Source of the DNA: Planctomycetes bacterium B3_Pla
GTDB taxonomy: Bacteria; Planctomycetota; Phycisphaerae; Sedimentisphaerales; Anaerobacaceae
DNA: 64,000 nucleotides
Direction: 5' to 3'
Assembly: GCA_005223045.1 (NCBI GenBank)
Contig: NJBM01000003.1
Coordinates: 248,001 to 312,000 of the forward strand
Positions 8,687 through 17,125 of the stretch are shown piece after piece. A program made the position numbers and the translations under genes. Position 1 is the stretch's first letter. Every line of letters begins with the position of its first letter. The notes beneath the pieces are model-generated. The model was not told the DNA's origin. It ran no database searches and was given only the letters and a program-made list of their open reading frames with translations.

Positions 8687-10347
8687 CATCTGCCTCCTAT
8701 ACGTAATTTGGTTTTCATTTGGGCGACCATTTTTCTTATCAGCGGCGCGTTCTCTGATTTGCCGGCAATGTTCACGTTTTCATCCGGATCTTTATTGTGG
8801 TCGTATAGTTCCATGGCAATCGGCTCAGCATCAGGATTTAGCACGTCGATCCAGATAGTACAGCGGTACCTGTCCGTGCGCATCGAGTAACCCATCAAAT
8901 GCTTGTTGTACAGTTCCTCACTATATCGCTCAGGCGCCTCAGCTTTTAATTTCTGCTCCACGCGGCGGACCAGCGGGCCAAAAAATGTGCCGCGCATTGC
9001 AGGCGAAAGCGGCATCGCAGCCCACTCTCGAAGTGCGGGGCACGGGAATTGGCTGAAAGCCGCCGACTTCCATCTACGATCCGAATCGTCCAGAAGCGGC
9101 ACGAAGCTTTTTCCTTCGGCATGTTTCGGCACAGGCAAACCAGCAAGTTCGCAAAGCGCAGGATACATATCCAAAAGCTCAACAAGAGCATTGCTGCTCC
9201 GGCCCGTAGTTTTCATGCCCGGGGCGCTAACGATCAGAGGACAGCGCGTGGCAACCTCAAAATTTGTCGCCTTACCCCACAGCGTATGTTCGCCCAGGTG
9301 CCAGCCGTGATCGCCCCAGAGCATGACAACAGTGTTCTCCCGAAGCTCAAGCCGTTCCAGCTCATCGAATATCCGGCCAATCTGCGCATCCACGTAGCTG
9401 ACGCAGGACAGGTACCCGTGAATAAGATTGCGGGCCACATTATCCGGGATGGGGCCGGATTTGGGTACGCCGTGCCGGACACGAAGCTCGAACGAAGAAT
9501 GCATACCGACGGATGGGGCGCCATTTGGCACGAACGGATTGTCCGCCAGATCGATATCTTCCGGATCATAGAGGTCCCAGTATTTCTTCGGCGCGACAAA
9601 CGGCAGGTGCGGTTTGTGAAACCCAACCCCGAGGAAAAAAGGCTTCTTGCCTTTGAGTTGTCCGAGAGTGGCGATAGCAGCATCGGTGCTCCGTCCATCC
9701 TGATAGGCGTTGTCAGGTACGACAGCGCGTTCGGTGGCCGGTCCGCACGCCAAGCCGCCGAGCTTCACTTCTCCGTATTCGTTTTTTACCTCCTCGCGCC
9801 TGCGTCGCACCAGCTCCTGGTTTTCCAGCAGTTGATATCCACCTACATCGCGCCGGTAGCCGGGCTTAGGATAAACAGCCTTGCGACTCCATGACTTTTC
9901 CTCGTCCCGCATCGCGCCGTGATATATCTTGCCGATGTAAACGGTTTCGTAGCCGTGATTTCCAAAGTGCTGAGGCAGCGTCACCACATCTGGCACGGTG
10001 TCGCGAAAGTAGGTCACATTATCGACCACGCCCGCTGAATCAGGACGCAAACCCGTCATAAGGCTCGCCCGCGACGGACTGCAGATAGCTACCTGGCAAT
10101 AAGCCCGGTTGAATCTCATTCCTTCCCGGGCCAATCGATCAATATTCGGACTGTGGACAATCTTATGCCCGTAACAACCCAACTCCGGCCTTAGGTCATC
10201 AACGGCGATGAAAAGAACGTTAGGGCGGTTGCCGTCGTTAACATCGCCAAACACGTCTTGAAAAGACAAAGAAGCGCCGCTCACAACCGCCGCTGCGACT
10301 CCAATGGTGTTGATAAACTCACGTCGTGTACAGTTGCCTTTGGACAT
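8686..10347 (-). CDS. Tat-exported type I sulfatase, iduronate-2-sulfatase-like
   Basis: A 553-residue sulfatase with a twin-arginine leader (CTRREFINTIG). The metal-binding Asp pair is at VDDLRPELGCYG (residues 50-51). The formylglycine motif CSPSR (Cys89) is of the cysteine type and needs maturation by an FGE- or anSME-type enzyme, which is not encoded in the window. The LRPELGCYG and KPHLPFVAP-like segments are characteristic of the iduronate-2-sulfatase branch. The 3' end overlaps the GH127 start (ATGA), so these form a two-gene operon. The substrate is inferred only; planctomycete members of this branch act on many sulfated glycans. Confidence 0.9.
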   Translation of the reverse strand: MSKGNCTRREFINTIGVAAAVVSGASLSFQDVFGDVNDGNRPNVLFIAVDDLRPELGCYGHKIVHSPNIDRLAREGMRFNRAYCQVAICSPSRASLMTGLRPDSAGVVDNVTYFRDTVPDVVTLPQHFGNHGYETVYIGKIYHGAMRDEEKSWSRKAVYPKPGYRRDVGGYQLLENQELVRRRREEVKNEYGEVKLGGLACGPATERAVVPDNAYQDGRSTDAAIATLGQLKGKKPFFLGVGFHKPHLPFVAPKKYWDLYDPEDIDLADNPFVPNGAPSVGMHSSFELRVRHGVPKSGPIPDNVARNLIHGYLSCVSYVDAQIGRIFDELERLELRENTVVMLWGDHGWHLGEHTLWGKATNFEVATRCPLIVSAPGMKTTGRSSNALVELLDMYPALCELAGLPVPKHAEGKSFVPLLDDSDRRWKSAAFSQFPCPALREWAAMPLSPAMRGTFFGPLVRRVEQKLKAEAPERYSEELYNKHLMGYSMRTDRYRCTIWIDVLNPDAEPIAMELYDHNKDPDENVNIAGKSENAPLIRKMVAQMKTKLRIGGR

Positions 10348-10458
10348 TGGTTCTTGTTCTTGTTCCTGTTTTTGATTCTTCTTAAAGGCATATCACGTAG
10401 TTGTCAAGACGCATTCTCCTAAGTAGGCCGGCAAAGTCCTATACACACAAAAAATTGC

Positions 10459-10487
10459 TTGTTTCCTGGAGGCAATTGTTGTACACT
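10459..10487 (+). promoter_or_regulatory. Possible sigma-70 promoter for the AKR-like gene
   Basis: TTGTTT and TACACT are separated by 17 bases in an AT-rich stretch, 73 bases before the start codon of the plus-strand gene. The -35 box is imperfect. Confidence 0.35.
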
Positions 10488-10560
10488 ATTATATTTGATA
10501 CTCGGCAACGTCGCTGAGATTTCTCTGAGTAACAAACGCAGTTTTGTATAGGAGAGAGCT

Positions 10561-11682
10561 ATGAGTCAGAAACAAAGCCAAACGAACAAGGTCAATGAGG
10601 TAAGTCGTCGCCGTTTCATGCGCGATGGAGCAGCAGCCGCTGCCGGCGTGGCCGTTGGTCTCGGCACCGCGCGCGGCGAAACCGCTTGTTGCGCTGCCAA
10701 GGAGAAGACCCGCAGCTATAATTCCGAGATGGAATATCGCCGGCTGGGCAAAACCAATCTTTGGGTCTCGGCCGTGTGCCTGGGCGGACACTGGAAGCGC
10801 GTTGACAAAATGGTTCCCGGCGTCTTTAAGGACAGGAAATGGCTCAGCGCCGACCTCGACATGGACGGATTCGTCAAGAACCGCCACGACGTCGTCAGCC
10901 AGTGTATCAAGAACGGCATAAACTACATCGACGCATGTACCTGGCAGGAAGTGGTAACATACGCCAGGGCACTAAGAGGCAGACGCGACAAGATGTACCT
11001 CGGCTTTTCATGGTATCAGGAGGAGATGAGGAAGGAAAAGTTCCGTACGGCCAAAGCGCTTCTGGGCACGCTCGACAAGGGGATGCGCGAAGCGAAGCTC
11101 GATTACGTCGATGTATGGCGGATCACAATGCTCTCGCAAAGCGGCAGGCACACCGAGACCGAAGTCGATGAGATGATGGACGCCCTCGAAAAGGCCAAGA
11201 AACAGGGCAAAGCCCGCTTCTCGGGTCTTTCTTCCCACGACCGTCTGCACATTAAAAAGATGATCGAGACCTATCCCGAGACCGTTCAGGTCGTCTGCAC
11301 ACCCTACAATCCCAAGACCAAGATGCTGCCCGCCGACAGCATTTACCAGTCTATCAAGGAACAGGATGTAGGTGTTTTCGGCATCAAACCGTTTGTCGGC
11401 ACCTCGCTCTTCAAGGGAGATAGTTCACCCGACAGCCCGATGGCCGAGGAAGACGACCGGCTCGCGCGCAATTCCATCCGCGAAATTCTGAACAGATCGG
11501 TCATAACGGCACCTATCCCGGGTATGATAAACGCCCACCAGGTGGACAATATGGCCAAGGCGGTGAAAGAACGACGCAAACTCGACGCGGCCGAGGCAAA
11601 GGAACTCGAAGAGGCCATGGACAGAGCTTGGGCAAACCTGCCGACCCACTACCAGTGGCTGAAAGACTGGGAATACGCATAA
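10561..11682 (+). CDS. Tat-exported aldo/keto reductase-like protein with incomplete catalytic tetrad
   Basis: A 373-residue protein starting 4-5 bases after AGGAGAGAG, with a Tat leader (VSRRRFMRDGAAAAAG). The aldo/keto reductase TIM-barrel pattern is clear (YRRLGKTNLWVSAVCLGG, GVFGIKPF, ITAPIPGMINAHQVDNM). By eye, the usual Asp-Tyr-Lys-His tetrad is poorly kept. The Tyr position reads as Trp (DACTW), the strand that carries the Lys reads MYLGFSW, and the usual LxLH reads VDVWRITML. It may therefore not be a classical NADPH reductase. It is a single plus-strand gene between two minus-strand blocks and may act in the periplasm on sugars or their derivatives. Confidence 0.75.
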   Translation: MSQKQSQTNKVNEVSRRRFMRDGAAAAAGVAVGLGTARGETACCAAKEKTRSYNSEMEYRRLGKTNLWVSAVCLGGHWKRVDKMVPGVFKDRKWLSADLDMDGFVKNRHDVVSQCIKNGINYIDACTWQEVVTYARALRGRRDKMYLGFSWYQEEMRKEKFRTAKALLGTLDKGMREAKLDYVDVWRITMLSQSGRHTETEVDEMMDALEKAKKQGKARFSGLSSHDRLHIKKMIETYPETVQVVCTPYNPKTKMLPADSIYQSIKEQDVGVFGIKPFVGTSLFKGDSSPDSPMAEEDDRLARNSIREILNRSVITAPIPGMINAHQVDNMAKAVKERRKLDAAEAKELEEAMDRAWANLPTHYQWLKDWEYA

Positions 11683-11792
11683 CAGGCCGCCCTGCCTATC
11701 CTAATGGAATAATCCTCGAAATCAGCGAGGAAGAGACAGGCCCGTGCAGTATAGCAAGTTGAATCTCTGACCCAAAGAAGGTCTTTTCCCGG

Positions 11793-13289
11793 TCAGGGTC
11801 GATTGACCTTTCGTTTGGTCGGCTTGAATCCGGATTGTATCGACCATCCCGGATTCTGTGCTCGCCCTTCGGATTCATAGGCGCCCACGTCGAATGGAAC
11901 CGTTCTCAGCATACGGTTGAAATCCAGCCTGGGAGCAAACTCTGGATCGGCATGGCCGATCAGCACTGAGCTGGTCTTAGGCCAAAAATCCATCCCGGTA
12001 TCTGCTGTAATATCCTTGCTGCCGTAAAATCGAGAACCGTCAATAGTCGCGCCGGCTAAGCGGCCGTCGATATAGTTGGCGCTGAACGTGCCGTTGCCGA
12101 TACCAGAGGCATCGACGGCAATAAATCCGGGACAGCCGACTGCGTTATTCGCAAGAACCATGTCGCTTGCCTTATTCCACCGAATCAGAACGCCTTTAGG
12201 ACAGTTGACGATGGTATTGTTGACAATTCTGGTGTTGCGCACGTGAGGTACCGCTGCATGTGGAGCAGCCGTTATGCCGGTCATCGAACAGTTGAAAATA
12301 ATGTTGTTTCTGATAATCGCGTCCGAAACGACCTGGATGCCTTCTCCGGCATTCCAGATCACGTTGCCTTCGACGATGTTAATGCCTTTGCCGCCGCCGT
12401 ACACGAAAATTCCGGGGTACTGCCTGCCGATATTGGTATCATGGATGACATTATCGCGGACGATGTTCCCGTACGAGCCGAACTTTATTTCAATGCCGTC
12501 ATTTCCGCCGCTGCTTGTGCCTCGCGTATGGTGGATGTAATTGCCTTCGACAAGCGTATTGGTCGTTATGCACAAACCGCTGTGGCAGCCGATATACATG
12601 CCTTCGCCCTCGGTTTCGCGAGAGGTGCTCAATCCCGTATGATGAATGTGGTTCCTGCGGATAACAAAAGCGTCGCAGTCGCCGCTGTTCATAGTCAGCG
12701 CGTTATTGCCCGTCTCGGAGATTTCACACTCTTCGAACGTAATGTGGTGTCCACGGATGAACCGAACGCCTGAACTGCCGCCCCGAAACCGTATCCCCCG
12801 AATAATCAGGTGGGAGCAATCAATAAACTCGATGTTGTTATACCTGTCCCTGTTGTCGGCGGGACGTGTAAGCAGCGGCTCTTCATCCTCTGCAGCGCGA
12901 ATAATAACCGGCTTATCTGCCGTTCCGCTGACCGTGACTGCACGCCGGGCATTCTGGGAATACGTGCCGCCGTGCAGGATAAGCACATCGCCCGGCTTGA
13001 GAGAGTTGGCAATGTTCTCAAACTCCTCACGCGAATCCACAATCGTCGGATGTATTTCATGCGTGAGGCCTGAACTGATGCAACAGCAGATCAGTGTCAG
13101 CAGCAGTTCCACAGCGGGCCTGTTGAAAAAATCCCGCCGTAACGCCTGAGATTGCCGCGCGATTCTTTGAATCGCTCGCAATGACATAAAAATGGACCTT
13201 TTGTCATTGCGAGGAGCGCAGCGACGAAGCAATCTCACCTTTTCCAACAGCCCCACAGCTACTTTTTTTGCTCGACCTGTACGATCCAT
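11793..13289 (-). CDS. Secreted right-handed parallel beta-helix protein interrupted in frame by a mobile repeat
   Basis: A 498-residue protein. The body (from about residue 80) opens with an IVDSREEFENIANSLKPGD-like segment and continues as parallel beta-helix repeats rich in NN and GN turns (NNALTMNSGDCDAFVIRRNH, IVEGNVIWNAGEGI), the fold of polysaccharide lyases and related proteins. The start at 13289 follows GGAG, which overlaps the stop of the upstream GH16 gene, so the two are coupled. Residues ~12-60 are encoded by an inserted 138-bp inverted-repeat element plus its 6-base duplication. Without it the protein would begin with an ordinary signal peptide. Catalytic residues are not identifiable, so lyase activity is unproven. 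Confidence 0.75.
   Translation of the reverse strand: MDRTGRAKKVAVGLLEKVRLLRRCAPRNDKRSIFMSLRAIQRIARQSQALRRDFFNRPAVELLLTLICCCISSGLTHEIHPTIVDSREEFENIANSLKPGDVLILHGGTYSQNARRAVTVSGTADKPVIIRAAEDEEPLLTRPADNRDRYNNIEFIDCSHLIIRGIRFRGGSSGVRFIRGHHITFEECEISETGNNALTMNSGDCDAFVIRRNHIHHTGLSTSRETEGEGMYIGCHSGLCITTNTLVEGNYIHHTRGTSSGGNDGIEIKFGSYGNIVRDNVIHDTNIGRQYPGIFVYGGGKGINIVEGNVIWNAGEGIQVVSDAIIRNNIIFNCSMTGITAAPHAAVPHVRNTRIVNNTIVNCPKGVLIRWNKASDMVLANNAVGCPGFIAVDASGIGNGTFSANYIDGRLAGATIDGSRFYGSKDITADTGMDFWPKTSSVLIGHADPEFAPRLDFNRMLRTVPFDVGAYESEGRAQNPGWSIQSGFKPTKRKVNRP
13116..13253. mobile_element. 138-bp MITE-like inverted-repeat element with 6-base target duplication
   Basis: The ends are imperfect inverted repeats: GGGCCTGTTGAAAAA at the left and the complement of TTTTCCAACAGCCC at the right. 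Inside, a second inverted pair is present (GAGATTGC...CGCTCGCAATGACA against TGTCATTGCGAGGAGCG...GCAATCTC). This is the widespread bacterial ATTGCGAGGAGCG-type palindromic repeat. CACAGC occurs directly on both sides (13110-13115 and 13254-13259; the copies extend to CCACAGC), as expected for a target-site duplication. Element plus duplication is 144 bases, exactly 48 codons, so the host reading frame is kept. No transposase is encoded, so mobilisation would be in trans. Confidence 0.8.
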
Positions 13290-13294
13290 GCGAA

Positions 13295-15514
13295 TTAGTA
13301 CTCCATCTTTACAACAATAGAACGAGTGAAATCAGGCAAAGAAACTCTATTTTCTTTGACTGCGACTTGTGTCCATCGATTCGACCAGGGGTCATAGAAG
13401 TCAACAGCAGCTCCATTCAATTCTTTGCCTACATCTGCCAGTGAGATAATTGCCCCCTCGACAACGACAGGCGGCTTGCCCTCAGCCAACTCGGTTTTCC
13501 ATGTGTTTTGCCTGTCCCTGCACCAGGCGAGCAAAGTATGCCTGCCCTTAAGAGCGTATATGCGCAAACGCGGATGGTCGATCATTATTGGCTCAAACGC
13601 CTCGGCCGGCGGATCAATTCCCCTGACGGCCTCGGCAAACCGGTCAAATTGAAACCACAGGTTGTTGGCCGCGACGTAATGGTCCCAATGCCAGTTCTGG
13701 CCCGTGCCGGCGGCTCCGGCAAAAAACGGGGCGAAGAGTATATCATGGAGTATGATCCCAGCTCTGTCCTTCTTGTATAGCTTGAACGGCCCGGTGTGGC
13801 TCGGCTCGACGGCGCCGCTTTCTGCAAGCAGAATCGGTTTGCCCGGCTCGAAGTTCTGCAACTCCCGTATAGCATCCGCCGCCAGCACGTCCACCGGCCC
13901 CTTGCACACTTCCAGCGAGGCCCCGAGATCAAGATAACGGTGTACGTTGGCAAAATCATTGTCGGCCATCAGGCACACTCGGCGGTACCTCTCTCGCTTG
14001 CCGGCGTTGTCGAAGCTGCCGAGGCTCTGGGTAACCAGGTTCCCCGGAAAATGCTTCTTCAGTTCGGCAAGCATCTCCTCGGTCCATTCCATGTATCCCT
14101 TGCCGCGCACCGTATCCATCTCGTTCCAGAGTTCCCATGCGAAGATGACCGGATCGCTGCCGTATCGGTCCGCATACCACTTGATTTTCTTTTTGAACTG
14201 CTCGCGACTCTTCCGCCCCTGGAAGAAATCGTCTATGTCCTCCGCCGGGCCTCCGCGCGAAACGTGATGTATCGGCTTGGCCGCCCAGCTCTGCCTGTCC
14301 CTGAAGAAATGCCGGAAGTGCTCGATTGTCATCTTGACGCGGACATTGTGCCGCCGGGCCATCTCAAGGACGGCATCAATGCGTTTGGCCTTCTCGGCAT
14401 CATACTTGCCGCTTCGCTCGTGCTCAATATCGAAGAAATTGTGACTCAACCAGAGGCGGATGTAGTTGCCTCGATTCTCCGAAAGGTTCCTGATCCATCG
14501 ATCCATGGTGGCCAGCGCTTCTTTCTCATCGCTGCCCCACGGTGCAATCATGTTTAATCCGATCGGAACATGCGGGGTACCATTTGAAAGCTCAAAGTAA
14601 CGCTCATCCCGGGGACTTACCTGGACGAAGGAGTCAGCGTCACTCTTCTTCCAGGCCCGCACGTATTCAATACTGTACGTTGACGGCAGGTCAATATCTT
14701 TCGGAAGACCAAACCATTTAGGCATGGTTTCACTATCGAAATTCAACGTCAGAGGTTGATGCCAGTGCGTGTTCTCTATCCACCTGACAAGGACTCCGTC
14801 AAAATACCACCTAATCCTTTCCTCATCCCATTCCAATCCGTAAACATGGTAGTCGTCCGCCAAATCCGAGGGCGCCGCCCATGCTCCGTGCACAGACCAA
14901 TGTTCTTTCTCGGTCGGCGTCCTGAATACGTGCACGTTCATGTTGTATTTCTTCTCGAAGCCGGGAGCACCGCCGCCAATCTCGAACACATCAATTTCCG
15001 TCCACAATTCCGGGGTACTGTTATAAAACCAGAATGAGCTTGAGCCGTGAGACTTCATCGGCTTGCACTTGATCTCAAAATATCCGTATTTGACTCTGGT
15101 CTTGCTCTGAACCGCGGCGGATGTGTACGTGTGGTAGCCTTTGTTTTTGGGCATTTCAGGGACTTCCTGTTTTCGCATCGTCAGATGCAGCTTGCCGTCA
15201 CTGACCGTAACATTGCCCGGGTAAAAATACGCCGGCTGCCTGCCCAGCCACCTCGGATTCTTAGGCCACCACTTTTCGGTATCAAGCTTGACGCCCTCGA
15301 ATTCATCACTCATCAATTCGTACCTGGTCCAGCCACCCTCGTTAGTCTGGTCCGACAGGGGAAATGCTTCATTGACTCGCCTGGGTCTCGTACCTAATTC
15401 GCCGGTTCTTACCCAGCCCTCGTCAGGCCTGCTCTTGCCGGCAAGAGAACCCTGGCACCACACAACAATCAGCAGAAGACACAAAGGGATTCTTTGAACA
15501 TTTTTTTGCGGCAT
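13295..15514 (-). CDS. Secreted GH16 + GH5-like two-domain glycoside hydrolase
   Basis: The start at 15514 is chosen because CAGGAG lies 6 bases upstream and gives a clean signal peptide (PLCLLLIVVWCQGSLAG). Residues ~55-295 are a GH16 domain with the catalytic motif E-I-D-V-F-E in LWTEIDVFEIGG and the strand YHVYGLEWDEERIRWYFDG, resembling agarase/porphyranase/laminarinase-type GH16. Residues ~300-630 are a GH5-like TIM barrel with an acid/base candidate in FAWELWNEMD and a nucleophile candidate in ILLAESGAV. A beta domain follows to residue 739. Both active sites look intact. The protein would cut an extracellular beta-glucan or galactan, and the nearby sulfatases suggest an algal substrate. 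It is the first gene of an operon with the beta-helix protein. Confidence 0.82.
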   Translation of the reverse strand: MPQKNVQRIPLCLLLIVVWCQGSLAGKSRPDEGWVRTGELGTRPRRVNEAFPLSDQTNEGGWTRYELMSDEFEGVKLDTEKWWPKNPRWLGRQPAYFYPGNVTVSDGKLHLTMRKQEVPEMPKNKGYHTYTSAAVQSKTRVKYGYFEIKCKPMKSHGSSSFWFYNSTPELWTEIDVFEIGGGAPGFEKKYNMNVHVFRTPTEKEHWSVHGAWAAPSDLADDYHVYGLEWDEERIRWYFDGVLVRWIENTHWHQPLTLNFDSETMPKWFGLPKDIDLPSTYSIEYVRAWKKSDADSFVQVSPRDERYFELSNGTPHVPIGLNMIAPWGSDEKEALATMDRWIRNLSENRGNYIRLWLSHNFFDIEHERSGKYDAEKAKRIDAVLEMARRHNVRVKMTIEHFRHFFRDRQSWAAKPIHHVSRGGPAEDIDDFFQGRKSREQFKKKIKWYADRYGSDPVIFAWELWNEMDTVRGKGYMEWTEEMLAELKKHFPGNLVTQSLGSFDNAGKRERYRRVCLMADNDFANVHRYLDLGASLEVCKGPVDVLAADAIRELQNFEPGKPILLAESGAVEPSHTGPFKLYKKDRAGIILHDILFAPFFAGAAGTGQNWHWDHYVAANNLWFQFDRFAEAVRGIDPPAEAFEPIMIDHPRLRIYALKGRHTLLAWCRDRQNTWKTELAEGKPPVVVEGAIISLADVGKELNGAAVDFYDPWSNRWTQVAVKENRVSLPDFTRSIVVKMEY

Positions 15515-15544
15515 ACTAAACTCCTGATAGTCGGGTGGCAGCCT

Positions 15545-15569
15545 CATCCCGATTTCTTTTATCGGGATG
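15545..15569. repeat. Hairpin between the MocA-like and GH16 genes
   Basis: CATCCCGAT and ATCGGGATG form a 9-bp stem with a short T-rich loop. There is no T tract after the stem on the minus strand, so it is a poor intrinsic terminator. It may be a weak terminator or an mRNA-stabilising stem. Confidence 0.35.
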
Positions 15570-15583
15570 GGGATGGTCAGCGC

Positions 15584-16930
15584 CTACAAGCTCCAGCCTT
15601 CCCGATACTGCGTGCGGACGTACTTGTTGGCCTCCGGCAGATTTGTCACCTTCATGTCGGCGGCGTCCCATTCGATCCTGGCATCTACGCGCCTGGCGAC
15701 GTTGCCCAGCAGACACATTTCGGTCAGCGGGCCCGAATACTCGAAATCCGCTCCGGCTTTCTTGCCGCCCTTGCAGGCCCGAACCCAATCCTGCTCATGC
15801 GAACCTTCCACCCTCGGGATGGTCTTCTCAGGCGTCTTGTAGGCCTTCATCCTGCTCTCAGGTATCAGGCGAGGCCCTTCCCCATAAACGCCAGCGACGA
15901 GCTTGCCTTTGCTGCCTTTAAACAGCGCGCCGCCTTCGGTATGTCCCATGCGCCTGCCATCCTCAAGCTCTGCCGGCCTTGGCGGACGAAGGCCGTCATA
16001 CCATGTCAGCTTCACCGGCGGCAAATCACCGCGGGCAGGGAATTGATATGTCACAATAGACGCCACCGGATGCGTATCCGGATTCAGGTCCAGCGAAGTG
16101 GCCTCCACGCTTGTCGGTTGCCCCAATTTCAATGCCCAGAAAACGGGATCCAACGTGTGCGCCCCTCGGTCGCCCATCATCCCACACCCGAAGTCCCACC
16201 AGCACCGCCACACAGCCGGATGGTACGCCGGATGATAAGGCCGCTTCGGCGCCGGGCCTAACCAAAGGTCCCAATCCAGAGTGGCCGGCACAGGCGGTGT
16301 TTCTTTGGGACGCCGGCTCCATTTACTGCTCCACCCCGCATGGCCGAAGGGATAATAGGACAAACTGCACCAGGCATCTACCTCGGCGACCTCGCCAATG
16401 GCGCCGTCGGCGATCCACTCGCAAACAAGGCGTCCGCCTTCTCCCGAATGTCCCTGAATCCCCATCTGCGTCGCAACGCCGGCATCCTTAGCAGCTTTGG
16501 CTAACATGCGTGACTCATAGACATCATGCGTTAGTGGCTTCTGGCAGTAAACATGCTTGCCCCGCCGCATAGCCGCCATACTTATCACCGCGTGCGTATG
16601 GTCAGGCGTAGCAATCACTACGGCATCAATGTCCTTCTGCCTGTCCAGCATTTTGCGATAATCGGTATAGACTTTCGCCTTTGGATATCGCTTGAACACC
16701 GGCGCTGCATATTCATGGTCCACGTCGCATAACGCAACGATGTTCTCGCTCTCAAGCTGCCGGAGATTGCTCTTGCCCATCCCGCCGATGCCGATGCCGG
16801 CGATATTGAGCTTCTCACTCGGCGGACTATGCCCTGCCCCTCCCAAAACATGCCTCGGCACAACAGTAACGGCGGCGGTCATCGCCGTGCCGGCAAGAAA
16901 ACCACGTCTGTCAATACGTTTTCCCGACAT
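15584..16930 (-). CDS. Tat-exported Gfo/Idh/MocA family oxidoreductase
   Basis: The start at 16930 is supported by TAGGAGGAATTACG just upstream and the Tat leader (KRIDRRGFLAGTAMTAAVTV); the longer reading from 16978 adds no family sequence. The mature part opens with the Rossmann motif GIGIGGMGKSNL. It continues with IATPDHTHAVISMAAM and CQKPLTHDVYESR, where the family's usual EKP is QKP, as often in planctomycete members. The C-terminal beta-sheet domain is present. It probably oxidises, reduces or hydrolyses a sugar with bound NAD(P) in the periplasm. It lies between the GH16 gene and a LamG protein on the same strand, behind a terminator. Confidence 0.88.
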   Translation of the reverse strand: MSGKRIDRRGFLAGTAMTAAVTVVPRHVLGGAGHSPPSEKLNIAGIGIGGMGKSNLRQLESENIVALCDVDHEYAAPVFKRYPKAKVYTDYRKMLDRQKDIDAVVIATPDHTHAVISMAAMRRGKHVYCQKPLTHDVYESRMLAKAAKDAGVATQMGIQGHSGEGGRLVCEWIADGAIGEVAEVDAWCSLSYYPFGHAGWSSKWSRRPKETPPVPATLDWDLWLGPAPKRPYHPAYHPAVWRCWWDFGCGMMGDRGAHTLDPVFWALKLGQPTSVEATSLDLNPDTHPVASIVTYQFPARGDLPPVKLTWYDGLRPPRPAELEDGRRMGHTEGGALFKGSKGKLVAGVYGEGPRLIPESRMKAYKTPEKTIPRVEGSHEQDWVRACKGGKKAGADFEYSGPLTEMCLLGNVARRVDARIEWDAADMKVTNLPEANKYVRTQYREGWSL

Positions 16931-17031
16931 CGTAATTCCTCCTAAAATTTGACCCATCTTTACTAATGCAACGGCCAACTCTCAGCCTCCCATGTTACCA
17001 TATCTATCTGGAAACGCTAACCTAAAGAATT

Positions 17032-17064
17032 GGGGCCTACACCGAACCAGTCGGTGTAGGCCCC
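17032..17064 (-). terminator. Intrinsic terminator-like hairpin after the LamG gene
   Basis: A perfect 13-bp stem (GGGGCCTACACCG / CGGTGTAGGCCCC) with a 7-base loop lies 62 bases beyond the LamG stop. It separates that gene from the MocA-like gene. On the minus strand it is followed by AATTCTTTAGG, a weak T run. Confidence 0.6.
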
Positions 17065-17125
17065 GAGTTGATTTTAATCCGCCACATCTATGGCGTAATT
17101 GGTTGTCCCGTGAGTTAGCCTGCTG

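Noticed and set aside
15545-15569. Intrinsic terminator between MocA-like and GH16 genes
   Set aside because: The stem is good but no T tract follows on the minus strand. Kept only as a hairpin.
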